This document shows positions 55,748 through 64,000 of a stretch of 64,000 nt of DNA, one piece after another. The DNA is taken from NCBI RefSeq assembly GCF_013283645.1, contig NZ_JABEKV010000001.1, positions 1,418,577-1,482,576 of the forward strand, given 5' to 3'. The notes under the pieces were generated by a model. It was not told the origin of the DNA. It saw only the letters and a list, made by a program, of their open reading frames with translations, and searched no databases. The stretch comes from Sinorhizobium psoraleae. GTDB taxonomy: Bacteria; Pseudomonadota; Alphaproteobacteria; Rhizobiales; Rhizobiaceae. The translations under genes and the position numbers were made by a program. The number at the start of each line of letters is the position of its first letter. The stretch's first letter is position 1.

Positions 55748-57075
55748 GTTTGTTCGGGTCCGCCAATTTTGGCCTTCCGCGTCTGAAGCCGCTTTCGTCC
55801 AAGCGGTCGCACGTCGTCTCGGTGCTCGACATCGGCTCGACCAAGATCGTCTGCATGATCGGCCGGCTGACGCCGCGCGCCGAAAGCCAGATCCTGCCCG
55901 GTCGCACCCACAACATCGAAATCATCGGCATAGGCCATCAGAAGTCACGCGGTGTGAAGAACGGCGTCATCGCCGATCTCGACGCGGCGGAAGGCGTCGT
56001 CAGGCTCGCGGTCGATGCCGCGGAGCGGATGGCGGGGCTGACGATCGACAGCCTGATCGTCAATGTTTCCGCCGGCCGCCTGCAGAGCGACGTCTACACG
56101 GCGACGATCGATCTCGGCGGGCAGGAGGTCGATGCAAGCGATCTCAAGAAGGTGCTGGCCGCCGCCGGCCAGCAGTCGCAGCGCTCCGATCGGGCAATCC
56201 TGCATTCGCTGCCCACCGGCTTCTCGCTCGATGGCGAGCGCGGCATTCGCGATCCACTGGCGATGTTCGGCGATGTCCTTGGCGTGGATATGCACGTGCT
56301 AACGGTCGAGCGGGCCGCTCTCAAGAATCTCGAGCTCTGCGTCAACCGCGCTCATCTCTCGGTCGAGGGCATCGTTGCGACGCCTTATGCCAGCGGTCTT
56401 GCCGCACTCGTCGACGACGAGGTGGAGCTTGGCTGCGCGGCCATCGACATGGGCGGCGGCACGACGACGATTTCCGTCTTCGCCGAAGGCAAGCTGGTTC
56501 ATGCCGACGCCGTCAGCCTCGGCGGCCATCATGTCACCACCGATCTTGCACGCGGGCTATCGACGCGCATCGAGGATGCCGAACGGCTGAAGGTCGTGCA
56601 CGGTTCGGCGCTGCCGAACAGCGCCGACGAGCGCGACATCGTATCCGTCCCGCCGATCGGCGAAGACGATCGCGATCAGCCGACCCATGTGCCGCGTGCG
56701 CTGGTGTCGCGCATCGTTCGCGCCCGCATCGAGGAGACGCTGGAACTCATTCGCGATCGCATCCAGCGTTCGGGCTTCAGCCCGATCGTCGGCAAGCGCA
56801 TCGTGCTGACGGGCGGCGCCAGCCAGCTGACCGGTCTGCCGGAAGCGGCGCGGCGCATTCTCGCCCGCAATGTCCGCATTGGTCGCCCGCTCGGCGTGTC
56901 CGGTCTGCCGGCCGCGGCGAAGGGGCCTGCCTTTTCCACGGCTGTCGGGCTGATGATCTATCCGCAGGTCGCCGATCTCGAGACCCATGCTGCCCACGGT
57001 GGCATGTTCTCCACCTTCGGCGGCGGCAACAGCCGCATCGCCCGCATGGGACAGTGGTTGAAAGAGAGTTTCTGA
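55744..57075 (+). CDS. ftsA: Cell division protein FtsA
   Basis: A 443-residue actin-like ATPase. VVSVLDIGSTKIVCMIGRL is the phosphate-1 loop, AAIDMGGGTTTISVF the phosphate-2 loop, and VLTGGASQLTGLPEAA the adenosine motif. The C-terminal RIARMGQWLKESF is the amphipathic membrane-targeting helix. It tethers FtsZ to the membrane. The ATG overlaps the ftsQ stop by 4 nt. Confidence 0.95.
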   Translation: MSLFGSANFGLPRLKPLSSKRSHVVSVLDIGSTKIVCMIGRLTPRAESQILPGRTHNIEIIGIGHQKSRGVKNGVIADLDAAEGVVRLAVDAAERMAGLTIDSLIVNVSAGRLQSDVYTATIDLGGQEVDASDLKKVLAAAGQQSQRSDRAILHSLPTGFSLDGERGIRDPLAMFGDVLGVDMHVLTVERAALKNLELCVNRAHLSVEGIVATPYASGLAALVDDEVELGCAAIDMGGGTTTISVFAEGKLVHADAVSLGGHHVTTDLARGLSTRIEDAERLKVVHGSALPNSADERDIVSVPPIGEDDRDQPTHVPRALVSRIVRARIEETLELIRDRIQRSGFSPIVGKRIVLTGGASQLTGLPEAARRILARNVRIGRPLGVSGLPAAAKGPAFSTAVGLMIYPQVADLETHAAHGGMFSTFGGGNSRIARMGQWLKESF

Positions 57076-57077
57076 GC

Positions 57078-57106
57078 TTCGCCGGCGTCGCAGGGCGCCG
57101 GGCGAA
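57078..57106 (+). other. Hairpin between ftsA and ftsZ
   Basis: TTCGCCGGCG and CGCCGGGCGAA form a bulged stem 3 nt after the ftsA stop. No T-run follows. It may be an mRNA processing or partial attenuation site that sets the FtsA:FtsZ ratio. Confidence 0.4.
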
Positions 57107-57176
57107 ACAGGTGTTTGAGTTTTGAAGGATTTGGTCGGCTCGGCAAGGCGGCCAGAAAACGAGAAGGAACAGTGAT

Positions 57177-58970
57177 ATGACCATCAACTTGCAAAAGCCG
57201 GATATCACCGAGCTGAAGCCCCGCATCACGGTCTTCGGCGTCGGTGGCGGCGGCGGCAACGCCGTCAACAACATGATCACCGCGGGCCTGCAGGGCGTCG
57301 ACTTCGTTGTCGCCAACACGGACGCGCAGGCGCTCACCATGACCAAGGCTGAACGGATCATCCAGATGGGTGTGGCAGTCACCGAAGGTCTCGGCGCCGG
57401 CTCGCAGCCGGAAGTCGGCCGCGCAGCCGCCGAAGAGTGCATCGACGAGATCATCGATCATCTGAACGGCACGCATATGTGCTTCGTCACCGCCGGCATG
57501 GGCGGCGGCACCGGCACCGGCGCGGCCCCGATCGTCGCCCAGGCCGCCCGCAACAAGGGCATCCTGACTGTCGGCGTCGTGACCAAGCCCTTCCACTTCG
57601 AAGGCCAGCGCCGCATGCGCCTCGCCGATCAGGGTATCGCCGAACTGCAGAAGTCGGTCGACACGCTGATCGTCATACCGAACCAGAACCTCTTCCGCAT
57701 CGCCAATGACAAGACGACCTTCGCGGACGCCTTCGCGATGGCCGACCAGGTCCTCTATTCGGGCGTTGCCTGCATCACCGACCTCATGGTCAAGGAAGGC
57801 CTGATCAACCTCGACTTCGCCGACGTCCGCTCGGTGATGCGCGAAATGGGCCGCGCCATGATGGGCACCGGCGAAGCATCGGGCGAAGGCCGCGCAATGG
57901 CTGCCGCCGAGGCTGCAATCGCCAACCCGCTGCTCGACGAAACCTCGATGAAGGGCGCTCAAGGGTTGCTCATCTCCATCACCGGCGGTCGCGACCTCAC
58001 GCTGTTCGAGGTCGACGAGGCTGCAACGCGCATCCGCGAGGAAGTGGATCCCGACGCCAACATCATCCTTGGCGCCACCTTCGACGAAGAACTCGAAGGC
58101 CTGATCCGCGTTTCCGTCGTTGCAACCGGTATCGATCGCACGGCCGCGGAGGTGGCCGGTCGCACGGTTGACTTTCGTCCGGTAGCGCCGAAGCCGGTCG
58201 TTCGCGCGTCCGCAGCAATCCCGACCCAGCCTCAGCCGGTCGCCCAGCACCACCAGCCGGCACCACAGCCGCAGCCGGTTGCCCAACCCGTGCAGCAGCA
58301 AAACACGGTCGACCAGATCGCGCTCGCAATCCGCGAAGCCGAAATGGAGCGCGAGCTCGATATCGCCACCCGCACCCAGGTCGCCGCGCCTGTGCAGCAG
58401 GTACAGCAGGTGCAGGAAGAAGCCTTTCGGCCCCAAAGCAAGCTTTTCGCCGGCGCCGCCCCGGTGGAGGCCGCTCCCGTAGTGCGTCAGGCCCCGCCGG
58501 TGCAGCGTCCGGTCGAAATGCCGGTGCAGGCACAGGTCCAGCCGCAAATGCAGCCGCAAATGCAGCCGCAGCCGGTCCGTCACGAGCCTGCTCCGGTCGT
58601 GCGCCAGCAGGCCGAACCGGTGCGCATGCCGAAGGTCGAGGACTTTCCGCCAGTCGTGAAGGCCGAGATTGATCACCGCGCGCATGCCGCACCCGCTCAC
58701 CAGGAAGAGCGCGGCCCGATGGGGCTCCTGAAGCGAATCACCAATTCGCTTTCCCGTCGCGACGATGACGATCATGGCGTCTCGGCCGACATGACGGCCG
58801 CAGCACCGAGTGCTGCCTCCCAGCAGCGCCGCCCGCTTTCGCCGGAAGCGAGCCTTTACGCGCCGCGTCGCGGCCAGCTTGACGATCACGGCCGCGTCTC
58901 GCCGCAGGCGCGCTCGCACGAAGATGATCAGCTCGAAATCCCGGCGTTCCTTCGCCGGCAATCGAACTGA
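57177..58970 (+). CDS. ftsZ: Cell division protein FtsZ with long C-terminal linker
   Basis: A 597-residue tubulin-like GTPase. The tubulin signature [12 protein letters not shown] is at about 107-118, with [14 protein letters not shown] before it and the T7 loop [11 protein letters not shown] after it. The globular part ends near 320; then comes a roughly 260-residue Pro/Gln-rich linker with a short tandem QPQM repeat, and the conserved tail [12 protein letters not shown] that binds FtsA. This long form is the usual main FtsZ (FtsZ1) of Sinorhizobium. AAGGAACA precedes the ATG. Confidence 0.96.
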   Translation: MTINLQKPDITELKPRITVFGVGGGGGNAVNNMITAGLQGVDFVVANTDAQALTMTKAERIIQMGVAVTEGLGAGSQPEVGRAAAEECIDEIIDHLNGTHMCFVTAGMGGGTGTGAAPIVAQAARNKGILTVGVVTKPFHFEGQRRMRLADQGIAELQKSVDTLIVIPNQNLFRIANDKTTFADAFAMADQVLYSGVACITDLMVKEGLINLDFADVRSVMREMGRAMMGTGEASGEGRAMAAAEAAIANPLLDETSMKGAQGLLISITGGRDLTLFEVDEAATRIREEVDPDANIILGATFDEELEGLIRVSVVATGIDRTAAEVAGRTVDFRPVAPKPVVRASAAIPTQPQPVAQHHQPAPQPQPVAQPVQQQNTVDQIALAIREAEMERELDIATRTQVAAPVQQVQQVQEEAFRPQSKLFAGAAPVEAAPVVRQAPPVQRPVEMPVQAQVQPQMQPQMQPQPVRHEPAPVVRQQAEPVRMPKVEDFPPVVKAEIDHRAHAAPAHQEERGPMGLLKRITNSLSRRDDDDHGVSADMTAAAPSAASQQRRPLSPEASLYAPRRGQLDDHGRVSPQARSHEDDQLEIPAFLRRQSN

Positions 58971-58998
58971 TTTTGAAGGACTGTTCCTTCACCTTGCC

Positions 58999-59030
58999 GA
59001 ATGCCCGGGCGACTGCCCGGGCATTTTTCC
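58999..59030 (+). terminator. Rho-independent terminator after ftsZ
   Basis: AATGCCCGGGC at 59000-59010 pairs with GCCCGGGCATT at 59015-59025 around a 4-nt loop, then TTTT. It lies 29 nt past ftsZ and ends the division operon; lpxC therefore needs its own promoter in the following 280 nt, where I see no other feature. Confidence 0.88.
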
Positions 59031-59311
59031 ATTTTCGTCGTTCTTTCAACGGCTTGCCACTTATGTTGCGCGCATGACAATTGCGTAACAATGCGAAACG
59101 AACAGTGATTTGGAATGGTGCCTCCAAAATCTTATTTTCAGCATCGGAATTGGGGACGCATACGATTCGATCGGGCGCTGTTAGTTCAAGAGATCGAGGT
59201 TTCGGCCGACAGACGCGAATCCTCGGGGGTCTTACTTTGTGCCTTTGAACATCGTTGCATCCTTCGTGCGTTTGGCCCAGGCGGCCTCATTGAGTGAAAG
59301 TGACGACGAGA

Positions 59312-60265
59312 ATGGGAATTGAACTCCTCGGGTTTCAGACAACGATTGCAAGCCCGGTAACGCTGAAGGGAATTGGCGTCCATTCAGGCGCGGAAGTGTC
59401 GATCACCTTCCATCCGGCCGAGGCCGACGCCGGCATCGTCTTCCAGCGGGTTCTCGCCGGCGGCCGCGTCGCCGAGTTCCGGGCCGTCTCGTCGCAGGTC
59501 GGCAACACCGATCTCTGCACGGTTCTCGGTTTCTCGCCGGCGACCTCTGTCGCGACGGTCGAGCACGTGATGGCTGCGATTTATGCGCTCGGTCTCGACA
59601 ACTTGCTCGTCGAAGTTCACGGTGCCGAAATGCCGATCATGGACGGCAGCTCCGAGCCCTTCATCGACGCGATCGAACAGGTCGGCCTGAGGGCGCTTGC
59701 GGTGAAGCGGCGCTATATCCGCATCATCAAGCCGGTGCGCATCGAATCGGGGGCCTCCTGGTCGGAGTTCACGCCCTATGACGGCATGCGCTTCGAGGTC
59801 GAGATCGACTTCGACTGCCCGCTGATCGGCCGTCAGGCCTGGAAGGGCGATATGACGCCTTCGGTCTTCAAGCGGGAGCTGTCGCGCGCGCGCACCTTCG
59901 GCTTCATGCGTGATGTCGAGCGGCTGTGGGCCGGTGGCTTCGCGCTCGGCTCGTCGCTCGAAAATTCGGTGGTGATCTCGGACGGCAACACGGTGATCAA
60001 TATCGAGGGCCTGCGCTATACGGACGAATTCGTTCGCCACAAGACCCTTGACGCAGTCGGCGATCTTTCACTGGCCGGCGCTCCCTTCATCGGCTGCTAT
60101 CGTTCCTATCGCGGCGGCCACAAGATGAACGCCAATGCACTGAAAGCCCTGTTGAGCGACAACAGCGCTTACGAGGTCGTCGAAACGGCAACGCCGCGCC
60201 AGCGCACCCGCTCGCGCGATTTGGTCGCCGTCGCCGCCCCGGGTTTCGCGCCTTGGTCCGCATAA
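59312..60265 (+). CDS. lpxC: UDP-3-O-acyl-N-acetylglucosamine deacetylase LpxC
   Basis: A 317-residue zinc deacetylase. QTTIASPVTLKGIGVHSG, ATVEHVMAAIYALGLDN (zinc His), EMPIMDGSSEPFIDAI and FVRHKTLDAVGDLSLAG (zinc His and Asp). It carries out the first committed step of lipid A synthesis. The ATG at 59312 gives the conserved N terminus; an ATG at 59294 would add six residues. Confidence 0.95.
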   Translation: MGIELLGFQTTIASPVTLKGIGVHSGAEVSITFHPAEADAGIVFQRVLAGGRVAEFRAVSSQVGNTDLCTVLGFSPATSVATVEHVMAAIYALGLDNLLVEVHGAEMPIMDGSSEPFIDAIEQVGLRALAVKRRYIRIIKPVRIESGASWSEFTPYDGMRFEVEIDFDCPLIGRQAWKGDMTPSVFKRELSRARTFGFMRDVERLWAGGFALGSSLENSVVISDGNTVINIEGLRYTDEFVRHKTLDAVGDLSLAGAPFIGCYRSYRGGHKMNANALKALLSDNSAYEVVETATPRQRTRSRDLVAVAAPGFAPWSA

Positions 60266-60290
60266 CAACAAGAGTGAGTTCTTCTCCAGT

Positions 60291-60316
60291 CGCCGGCCGA
60301 AAGGCCGGCTTTTTCA
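60291..60316 (+). terminator. Rho-independent terminator after lpxC
   Basis: GCCGGCC at 60292-60298 pairs with GGCCGGC at 60303-60309 around a GAAA tetraloop, then TTTTT. It lies 26 nt past lpxC. Confidence 0.9.
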
Positions 60317-60532
60317 TTGCGTCGGATGATTCCCCGAAGCGGAATCGAGGCTGGGAATATGCTTTCACGCAAAGTATTGGGCGGCCTTCATCGGTGGAAA
60401 ACGCGTAAAGCACTGCATACCGCCACAAATTTGCATGAATTGCTGATCATGACGTTGCGATCTTGAGGCAACTTGCTCTAAAACGCGCAGGTCTGGCGGG
60501 ATGCGGTCCGCCGAGTGAAACGGGAATATTCG

Positions 60533-61399
60533 ATGGTTCTTGCAGTTTCGGTCGACATAAGAAAATCGGTGCGCGTCGCCGCGGTCGTTATTGCGGCTGT
60601 GGCTGGCAGCAGCCTGATCACAGCCTGCCAGAACGATCCGGATATCGACATCACCAAGCTTGCGGCGGAAACCGATCCGCCGGAGGTGCTCTACAACCAG
60701 GGCCTTGCCAACCTCAATGCTGGCAAGACGACCGAAGCGGCGCGCAAGTTCGAAGCGCTCGACCGCCAGCATCCGTTCTCCGAATACGCCCGCAAGGCGC
60801 TGGTGATGAACGCCTTCGTCGCCTACCGCAATGGCCAATATCAGGACGCGATTAACGCGACGAGCCGCTATCTGAACCTCTACCCGCAGTCGGAAGACGC
60901 GGCCTATGCGCAATACATTCAGGGCCTCGCCTATACGAAGCAGATTCCCTCGGTGACCCAGGACCAGAAGGCGGCCGCCAAGGCGATCGATGCGATGCAG
61001 GCCGTCGTCGATAAATATCCGGACTCCGATTATGTCGAGGACGCGCAGTCGAAGATCCGCTTTGCCCGCGACCAGCTCGCCGGCAAGGAAATGCAGGTCG
61101 GCCGCTACTACCTCGAGCGCAAGGAATATCTTGCCGCCGTTTCCCGCTTCCGCGTCGTCGTCGAACAGTATCCGAATACGAACCAGGTCGAGGAAGCGCT
61201 TGCCCGACTCGTCGAGGCCTATTACGCCATGGGTGTAACCACGGAAGCGCAGACTGCGGCGGCAGTGCTCGGGCACAATTATCCGGACAGCCAGTGGTAT
61301 GCCGATTCCTTCAAGCTGCTGCAGTCGGGCGGGCTTGAGCCGCGCGAAACCGGCACGTCCTGGATCGCGCGCGCGGGTAAGAGGCTCATCGGCGCCTGA
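60533..61399 (+). CDS. bamD: Outer membrane assembly lipoprotein BamD (ComL)
   Basis: A 288-residue lipoprotein with lipobox LITAC (Cys near residue 33) after a signal region, then TPR repeats: [47 protein letters not shown] and following units. It is part of the BAM complex that inserts beta-barrel proteins. CGGGAAT at spacing 8 favours the ATG at 60533; a GTG at 60515 is possible. Confidence 0.92.
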   Translation: MVLAVSVDIRKSVRVAAVVIAAVAGSSLITACQNDPDIDITKLAAETDPPEVLYNQGLANLNAGKTTEAARKFEALDRQHPFSEYARKALVMNAFVAYRNGQYQDAINATSRYLNLYPQSEDAAYAQYIQGLAYTKQIPSVTQDQKAAAKAIDAMQAVVDKYPDSDYVEDAQSKIRFARDQLAGKEMQVGRYYLERKEYLAAVSRFRVVVEQYPNTNQVEEALARLVEAYYAMGVTTEAQTAAAVLGHNYPDSQWYADSFKLLQSGGLEPRETGTSWIARAGKRLIGA

Positions 61400-61435
61400 T
61401 AGGCTCGGCGCTCGACAAGGAAGATATGAAACCGG

Positions 61436-63109
61436 ATGCTCGCCCAGCTCTCGATCCGCGATATCGTCCTGATCGAACGGCTTGACCTCACCTTCGATGC
61501 CGGGCTCTCCGTGCTGACCGGCGAAACCGGCGCGGGCAAATCCATCCTTCTCGACAGCCTGTCGCTGGCGCTCGGCGGCCGCGGCGACGGCTCGCTCGTG
61601 CGCCACGGCGAGGACAAGGGGCAGGTCACGGCTGTTTTTGACGTGCCTGCCGGCCACGCGGCGCGGCTGATGCTGCGCGAAAACAGCATCGATGACGACG
61701 GCGATCTGATTTTCCGCCGCGTGCAGTCGACGGACGGCCGCACCAAGGCTTTCGTCAACGACCAGCCGGTGAGCGTACAACTGATGCGGCAGCTCGGCCA
61801 GACACTGGTCGAAATCCATGGCCAGCACGACGACCGGGCGCTGGTCGATACTGACGCGCATCGCGCACTGCTCGACGCTTTCGGCGGCACCTCGGAAGCG
61901 GCGGATGAGGTGGCCGCGCTTTACCGCGGCTGGCGCGACGCGGAACGCAATCTCAAGAAACACCGCGAAAAGGTAGAGGCGGCGGCGCGCGAAGCCGATT
62001 ATCTGCGCTCCTCCGTCGAAGAGCTGGAGACGCTTTCGCCGCGTGACGGCGAAGAGGAGGAGCTTGCCGAAGCCCGCGCACGGATGATGAAGGCCGAGCG
62101 GATCGCCGGCGACATCAACGAGGCTTCGGAGTTCCTCAACGGCAATACGTCGCCGGTTCCGCTGATCGCCTCGCTTGTCCGGCGTCTCGAACGCAAGAGC
62201 CACGAGGCCCCCGGCCTGCTCGAAGAGACCGTGGAGCTTTTGGACGGGGCGCTGAACCAGCTTTCGGACGCGCAGATGGCGGTGGAGCGGGCGCTGCGCA
62301 ACACGGAATTCGACCCGAAGGAGCTGGAGCGCGCCGAGGAGCGGCTGTTCGCACTGCGTGCCGCAAGCCGCAAATATTCCGTTCCGGTCACGGAGCTCCC
62401 GGCGCTTGCCGTTCGCATGATCGCCGACCTCGCCGATCTGGATGCCGGCGGGGAGAAGCTGAAGCAGCTGGAAGTGCAGGTAGGAGAGGCGAGGGCGGCT
62501 TTCGACGCAACGGCCCGGTCGCTTTCCGAGAAGCGCCAGCATACGGCGGACGCGCTTTCGGCCGCGGTGATGGCGGAGCTGCCGGCGCTGAAGCTCGAAC
62601 GGGCGCGTTTCATGGTGGAGGTCGCGAGCGATCCGTCGTCACCGACCGCCGATGGCATCGATATCGTCGAATTCCATGTGCAGACCAACCCCGGCACCCG
62701 GCCGGGGCCGATCATGAAGGTAGCTTCCGGCGGCGAACTTTCGCGTTTCCTGTTGGCGCTGAAAGTGGCGCTTGCCGATCGGGGCTCGGCGCCAACGCTG
62801 GTCTTCGACGAAATCGACACCGGCGTCGGCGGGGCGGTCGCCGATGCCATTGGCCAGCGGCTGAAGCGGCTTTCCAAGAATGTCCAGGTGCTCTCCGTCA
62901 CCCACGCGCCGCAGGTGGCCGCGCGCGCTGCGACCCATCTCCTGATTTCCAAAGGGCCGTCGGCGGAAAAGGCAGAGACAATCGCAACCCGCGTTGCCCG
63001 TATGGACGACGAAGCGCGCACCGAGGAAATCGCCCGCATGCTCGCCGGCGCCTCAATCACCGAGGAGGCGAGGGCGGCGGCGGCGCGGCTGCTCGCCGGC
63101 AACGGCTGA
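61436..63109 (+). CDS. recN: DNA repair protein RecN
   Basis: A 557-residue SMC-like ATPase. Walker A GETGAGKSILLDSL is at about 28-41, long coiled-coil arms follow (about 165-360), then the signature ASGGELSRFLLALK and Walker B TLVFDEIDTGVGG near the C terminus. It acts in recombinational repair of double-strand breaks. It starts 36 nt after bamD. Confidence 0.94.
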   Translation: MLAQLSIRDIVLIERLDLTFDAGLSVLTGETGAGKSILLDSLSLALGGRGDGSLVRHGEDKGQVTAVFDVPAGHAARLMLRENSIDDDGDLIFRRVQSTDGRTKAFVNDQPVSVQLMRQLGQTLVEIHGQHDDRALVDTDAHRALLDAFGGTSEAADEVAALYRGWRDAERNLKKHREKVEAAAREADYLRSSVEELETLSPRDGEEEELAEARARMMKAERIAGDINEASEFLNGNTSPVPLIASLVRRLERKSHEAPGLLEETVELLDGALNQLSDAQMAVERALRNTEFDPKELERAEERLFALRAASRKYSVPVTELPALAVRMIADLADLDAGGEKLKQLEVQVGEARAAFDATARSLSEKRQHTADALSAAVMAELPALKLERARFMVEVASDPSSPTADGIDIVEFHVQTNPGTRPGPIMKVASGGELSRFLLALKVALADRGSAPTLVFDEIDTGVGGAVADAIGQRLKRLSKNVQVLSVTHAPQVAARAATHLLISKGPSAEKAETIATRVARMDDEARTEEIARMLAGASITEEARAAAARLLAGNG

Positions 63110-63145
63110 GCGCAGCGACTTCAGCTTCCCGGCTATGCACCATGG

Positions 63146-63241
63146 CGCGGCGCTTCTCTCGAGACGCGCAAAGGTCGTTGTAGCACTTGGAATCGCTGCA
63201 TGATTTTGTCCTCAAATCGATTCCGATTTGGAGAATCATGA
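63146..63241 (+). repeat. Mosaic palindromic repeat, copy G
   Basis: GTAGCACTTGGAATCGCTGC, then ATGATTTTGTCCTCAAATCG and GATTTGGAGAATCATGAAG. The same modules as copy E, between recN and ligA; its right end is only 36 nt before the ligA start. Confidence 0.8.
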
Positions 63242-63277
63242 AGTACAAAACGACTCGCGAATCCGGAGTCGTCGCCC

Positions 63278-64000
63278 ATGTCGAATGAAAGAAAACCAGT
63301 CGAGCAGTTGACCGAAACGGAGGCCGCCGAGGAACTGGCCTTTCTCGCGAGCGAGCTTGCCCGCCATGACGCGCTCTATCATGGGCAGGACGCACCGGAA
63401 ATCTCGGATGCCGATTACGACGCGCTGAAGCGGCGCAACGACCTGATCGAGGCGCGGTTTCCCGCACTCATCCGTGAGGACAGCCCCTCGCGGAAGGTCG
63501 GTGCTGCACCCTCGCTCACCTTCCAGCCGGTCATCCATGCGCGGCCGATGCTTTCCCTCGACAACACCTTTTCTGACGAGGACGCCCGCGATTTCCTCGC
63601 CGCCATCTATCGCTTCCTCGGACGACTTCCGGATCATTCGATCGACTTTACGGCCGAGCCGAAGATCGACGGGCTTTCGATGTCGCTGCGCTATGAAAAC
63701 CGCCGGCTGGTGACGGCTGCGACACGCGGCGACGGCACGACCGGCGAAAACGTCACCGCCAATGTCCGCACCATCGGCATGATCCCCAAGACGCTTCCAG
63801 CGGACGCACCGGATGTGGTCGAAGTCCGCGGCGAGATCTACATGGCGAAGTCGGACTTCGCTGCGCTTAATGCCGAGATGGCGGCGCAGGGCAGGCCGCT
63901 TTACGTCAATCCGCGCAACACGGCATCCGGCTCGCTCCGTCAGCTCGACGCCAAGGTGACGGCGAGCCGAAAGCTCCGGTTCTTCGCCTATGCCTGGGGC
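63278..64000 (+). CDS. ligA: NAD-dependent DNA ligase, N-terminal part (3' end outside window)
   Basis: 241 codons of LigA are present. [25 protein letters not shown] is the NAD-binding Ia domain, and [14 protein letters not shown] holds the adenylated lysine (Lys129) in the KxDG motif; [18 protein letters not shown] and VRGEIYM continue the nucleotidyltransferase domain. It seals nicks in DNA during replication and repair. GGAG nine bases before the ATG supports the start. Confidence 0.95.
   Translation, partial: MSNERKPVEQLTETEAAEELAFLASELARHDALYHGQDAPEISDADYDALKRRNDLIEARFPALIREDSPSRKVGAAPSLTFQPVIHARPMLSLDNTFSDEDARDFLAAIYRFLGRLPDHSIDFTAEPKIDGLSMSLRYENRRLVTAATRGDGTTGENVTANVRTIGMIPKTLPADAPDVVEVRGEIYMAKSDFAALNAEMAAQGRPLYVNPRNTASGSLRQLDAKVTASRKLRFFAYAWG

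Noticed and set aside
59115-59297. 60-codon frame between ftsZ and lpxC
   Set aside because: No ribosome site, no conserved pattern, and the region must hold the lpxC promoter.
60365-62542. 725-codon open frame on the minus strand opposite bamD and recN
   Set aside because: Spans two conserved genes and an intergenic region with no recognisable motif; a GC-driven shadow.
13111-63241. CRISPR array suggested by repeated motifs
   Set aside because: The repeats are dispersed over 50 kb, palindromic and not separated by regular spacers, and no cas gene is present.

Overview
The window looks like a piece of the main chromosome of a Sinorhizobium/Ensifer species, most probably close to S. meliloti. 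I infer this from the GC-rich coding style, the gene content (btaAB betaine-lipid genes, a PPi-type phosphofructokinase, an ArsR-methyltransferase fusion next to metF, a long-linker FtsZ) and the many palindromic intergenic repeats of the rhizobial type. The species name is an inference. No tRNA, rRNA, CRISPR array, prophage or intact insertion sequence was seen.

Layout. 1-6.3 kb: a catabolic cassette on the + strand with an N-formylglutamate amidohydrolase-like enzyme (5' end outside the window), an APC-type permease, a glutamine-synthetase-like gamma-glutamyl ligase, an aldehyde dehydrogenase and an iron-type alcohol dehydrogenase, closed by a terminator. 6.5-17.9 kb: a mixed region with a ParA-like ATPase, a decayed chemoreceptor fragment, an interspersed repeat, a PuuB-like FAD oxidoreductase, an L,D-transpeptidase, small metabolic genes, a ThDP enzyme, a DMT exporter with an alpha/beta hydrolase, and a secreted RNase T2-like protein with altered active-site residues. 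18-22 kb: EttA (ABC-F), then the ArsR-methyltransferase gene and metF with a perfect 22-bp palindrome in front. 22-37 kb: a 25-residue membrane peptide, transporters, btaAB, pfp, a DjlA-like protein, and a notable number of cell-wall hydrolases (lytic transglycosylases, GH25 lysozyme, amidase).

37-64 kb: RNase P RNA (rnpB) followed by the division and cell wall (dcw) cluster: mraZ, rsmH, ftsL, ftsI, murE, murF, mraY, murD, ftsW, murG, murC, murB, then an oppositely oriented MFS transporter, then ddl, ftsQ, ftsA, ftsZ, lpxC, bamD, recN and the start of ligA. Upstream of mraZ are four CCCA boxes spaced exactly 10 bp apart, a textbook MraZ operator. The genes make UDP-MurNAc-pentapeptide (murC-F, ddl), pass it to lipid carriers (mraY, murG), polymerise and cross-link it at the septum (ftsW, ftsI) and build the divisome (ftsL, Q, A, Z). 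lpxC and bamD add outer-membrane lipid A and protein assembly.

Scattered between the genes are at least seven copies of one mosaic palindromic repeat of about 100 bp, two copies of a longer element of about 160-190 bp with conserved inverted ends, and several single-copy hairpins.
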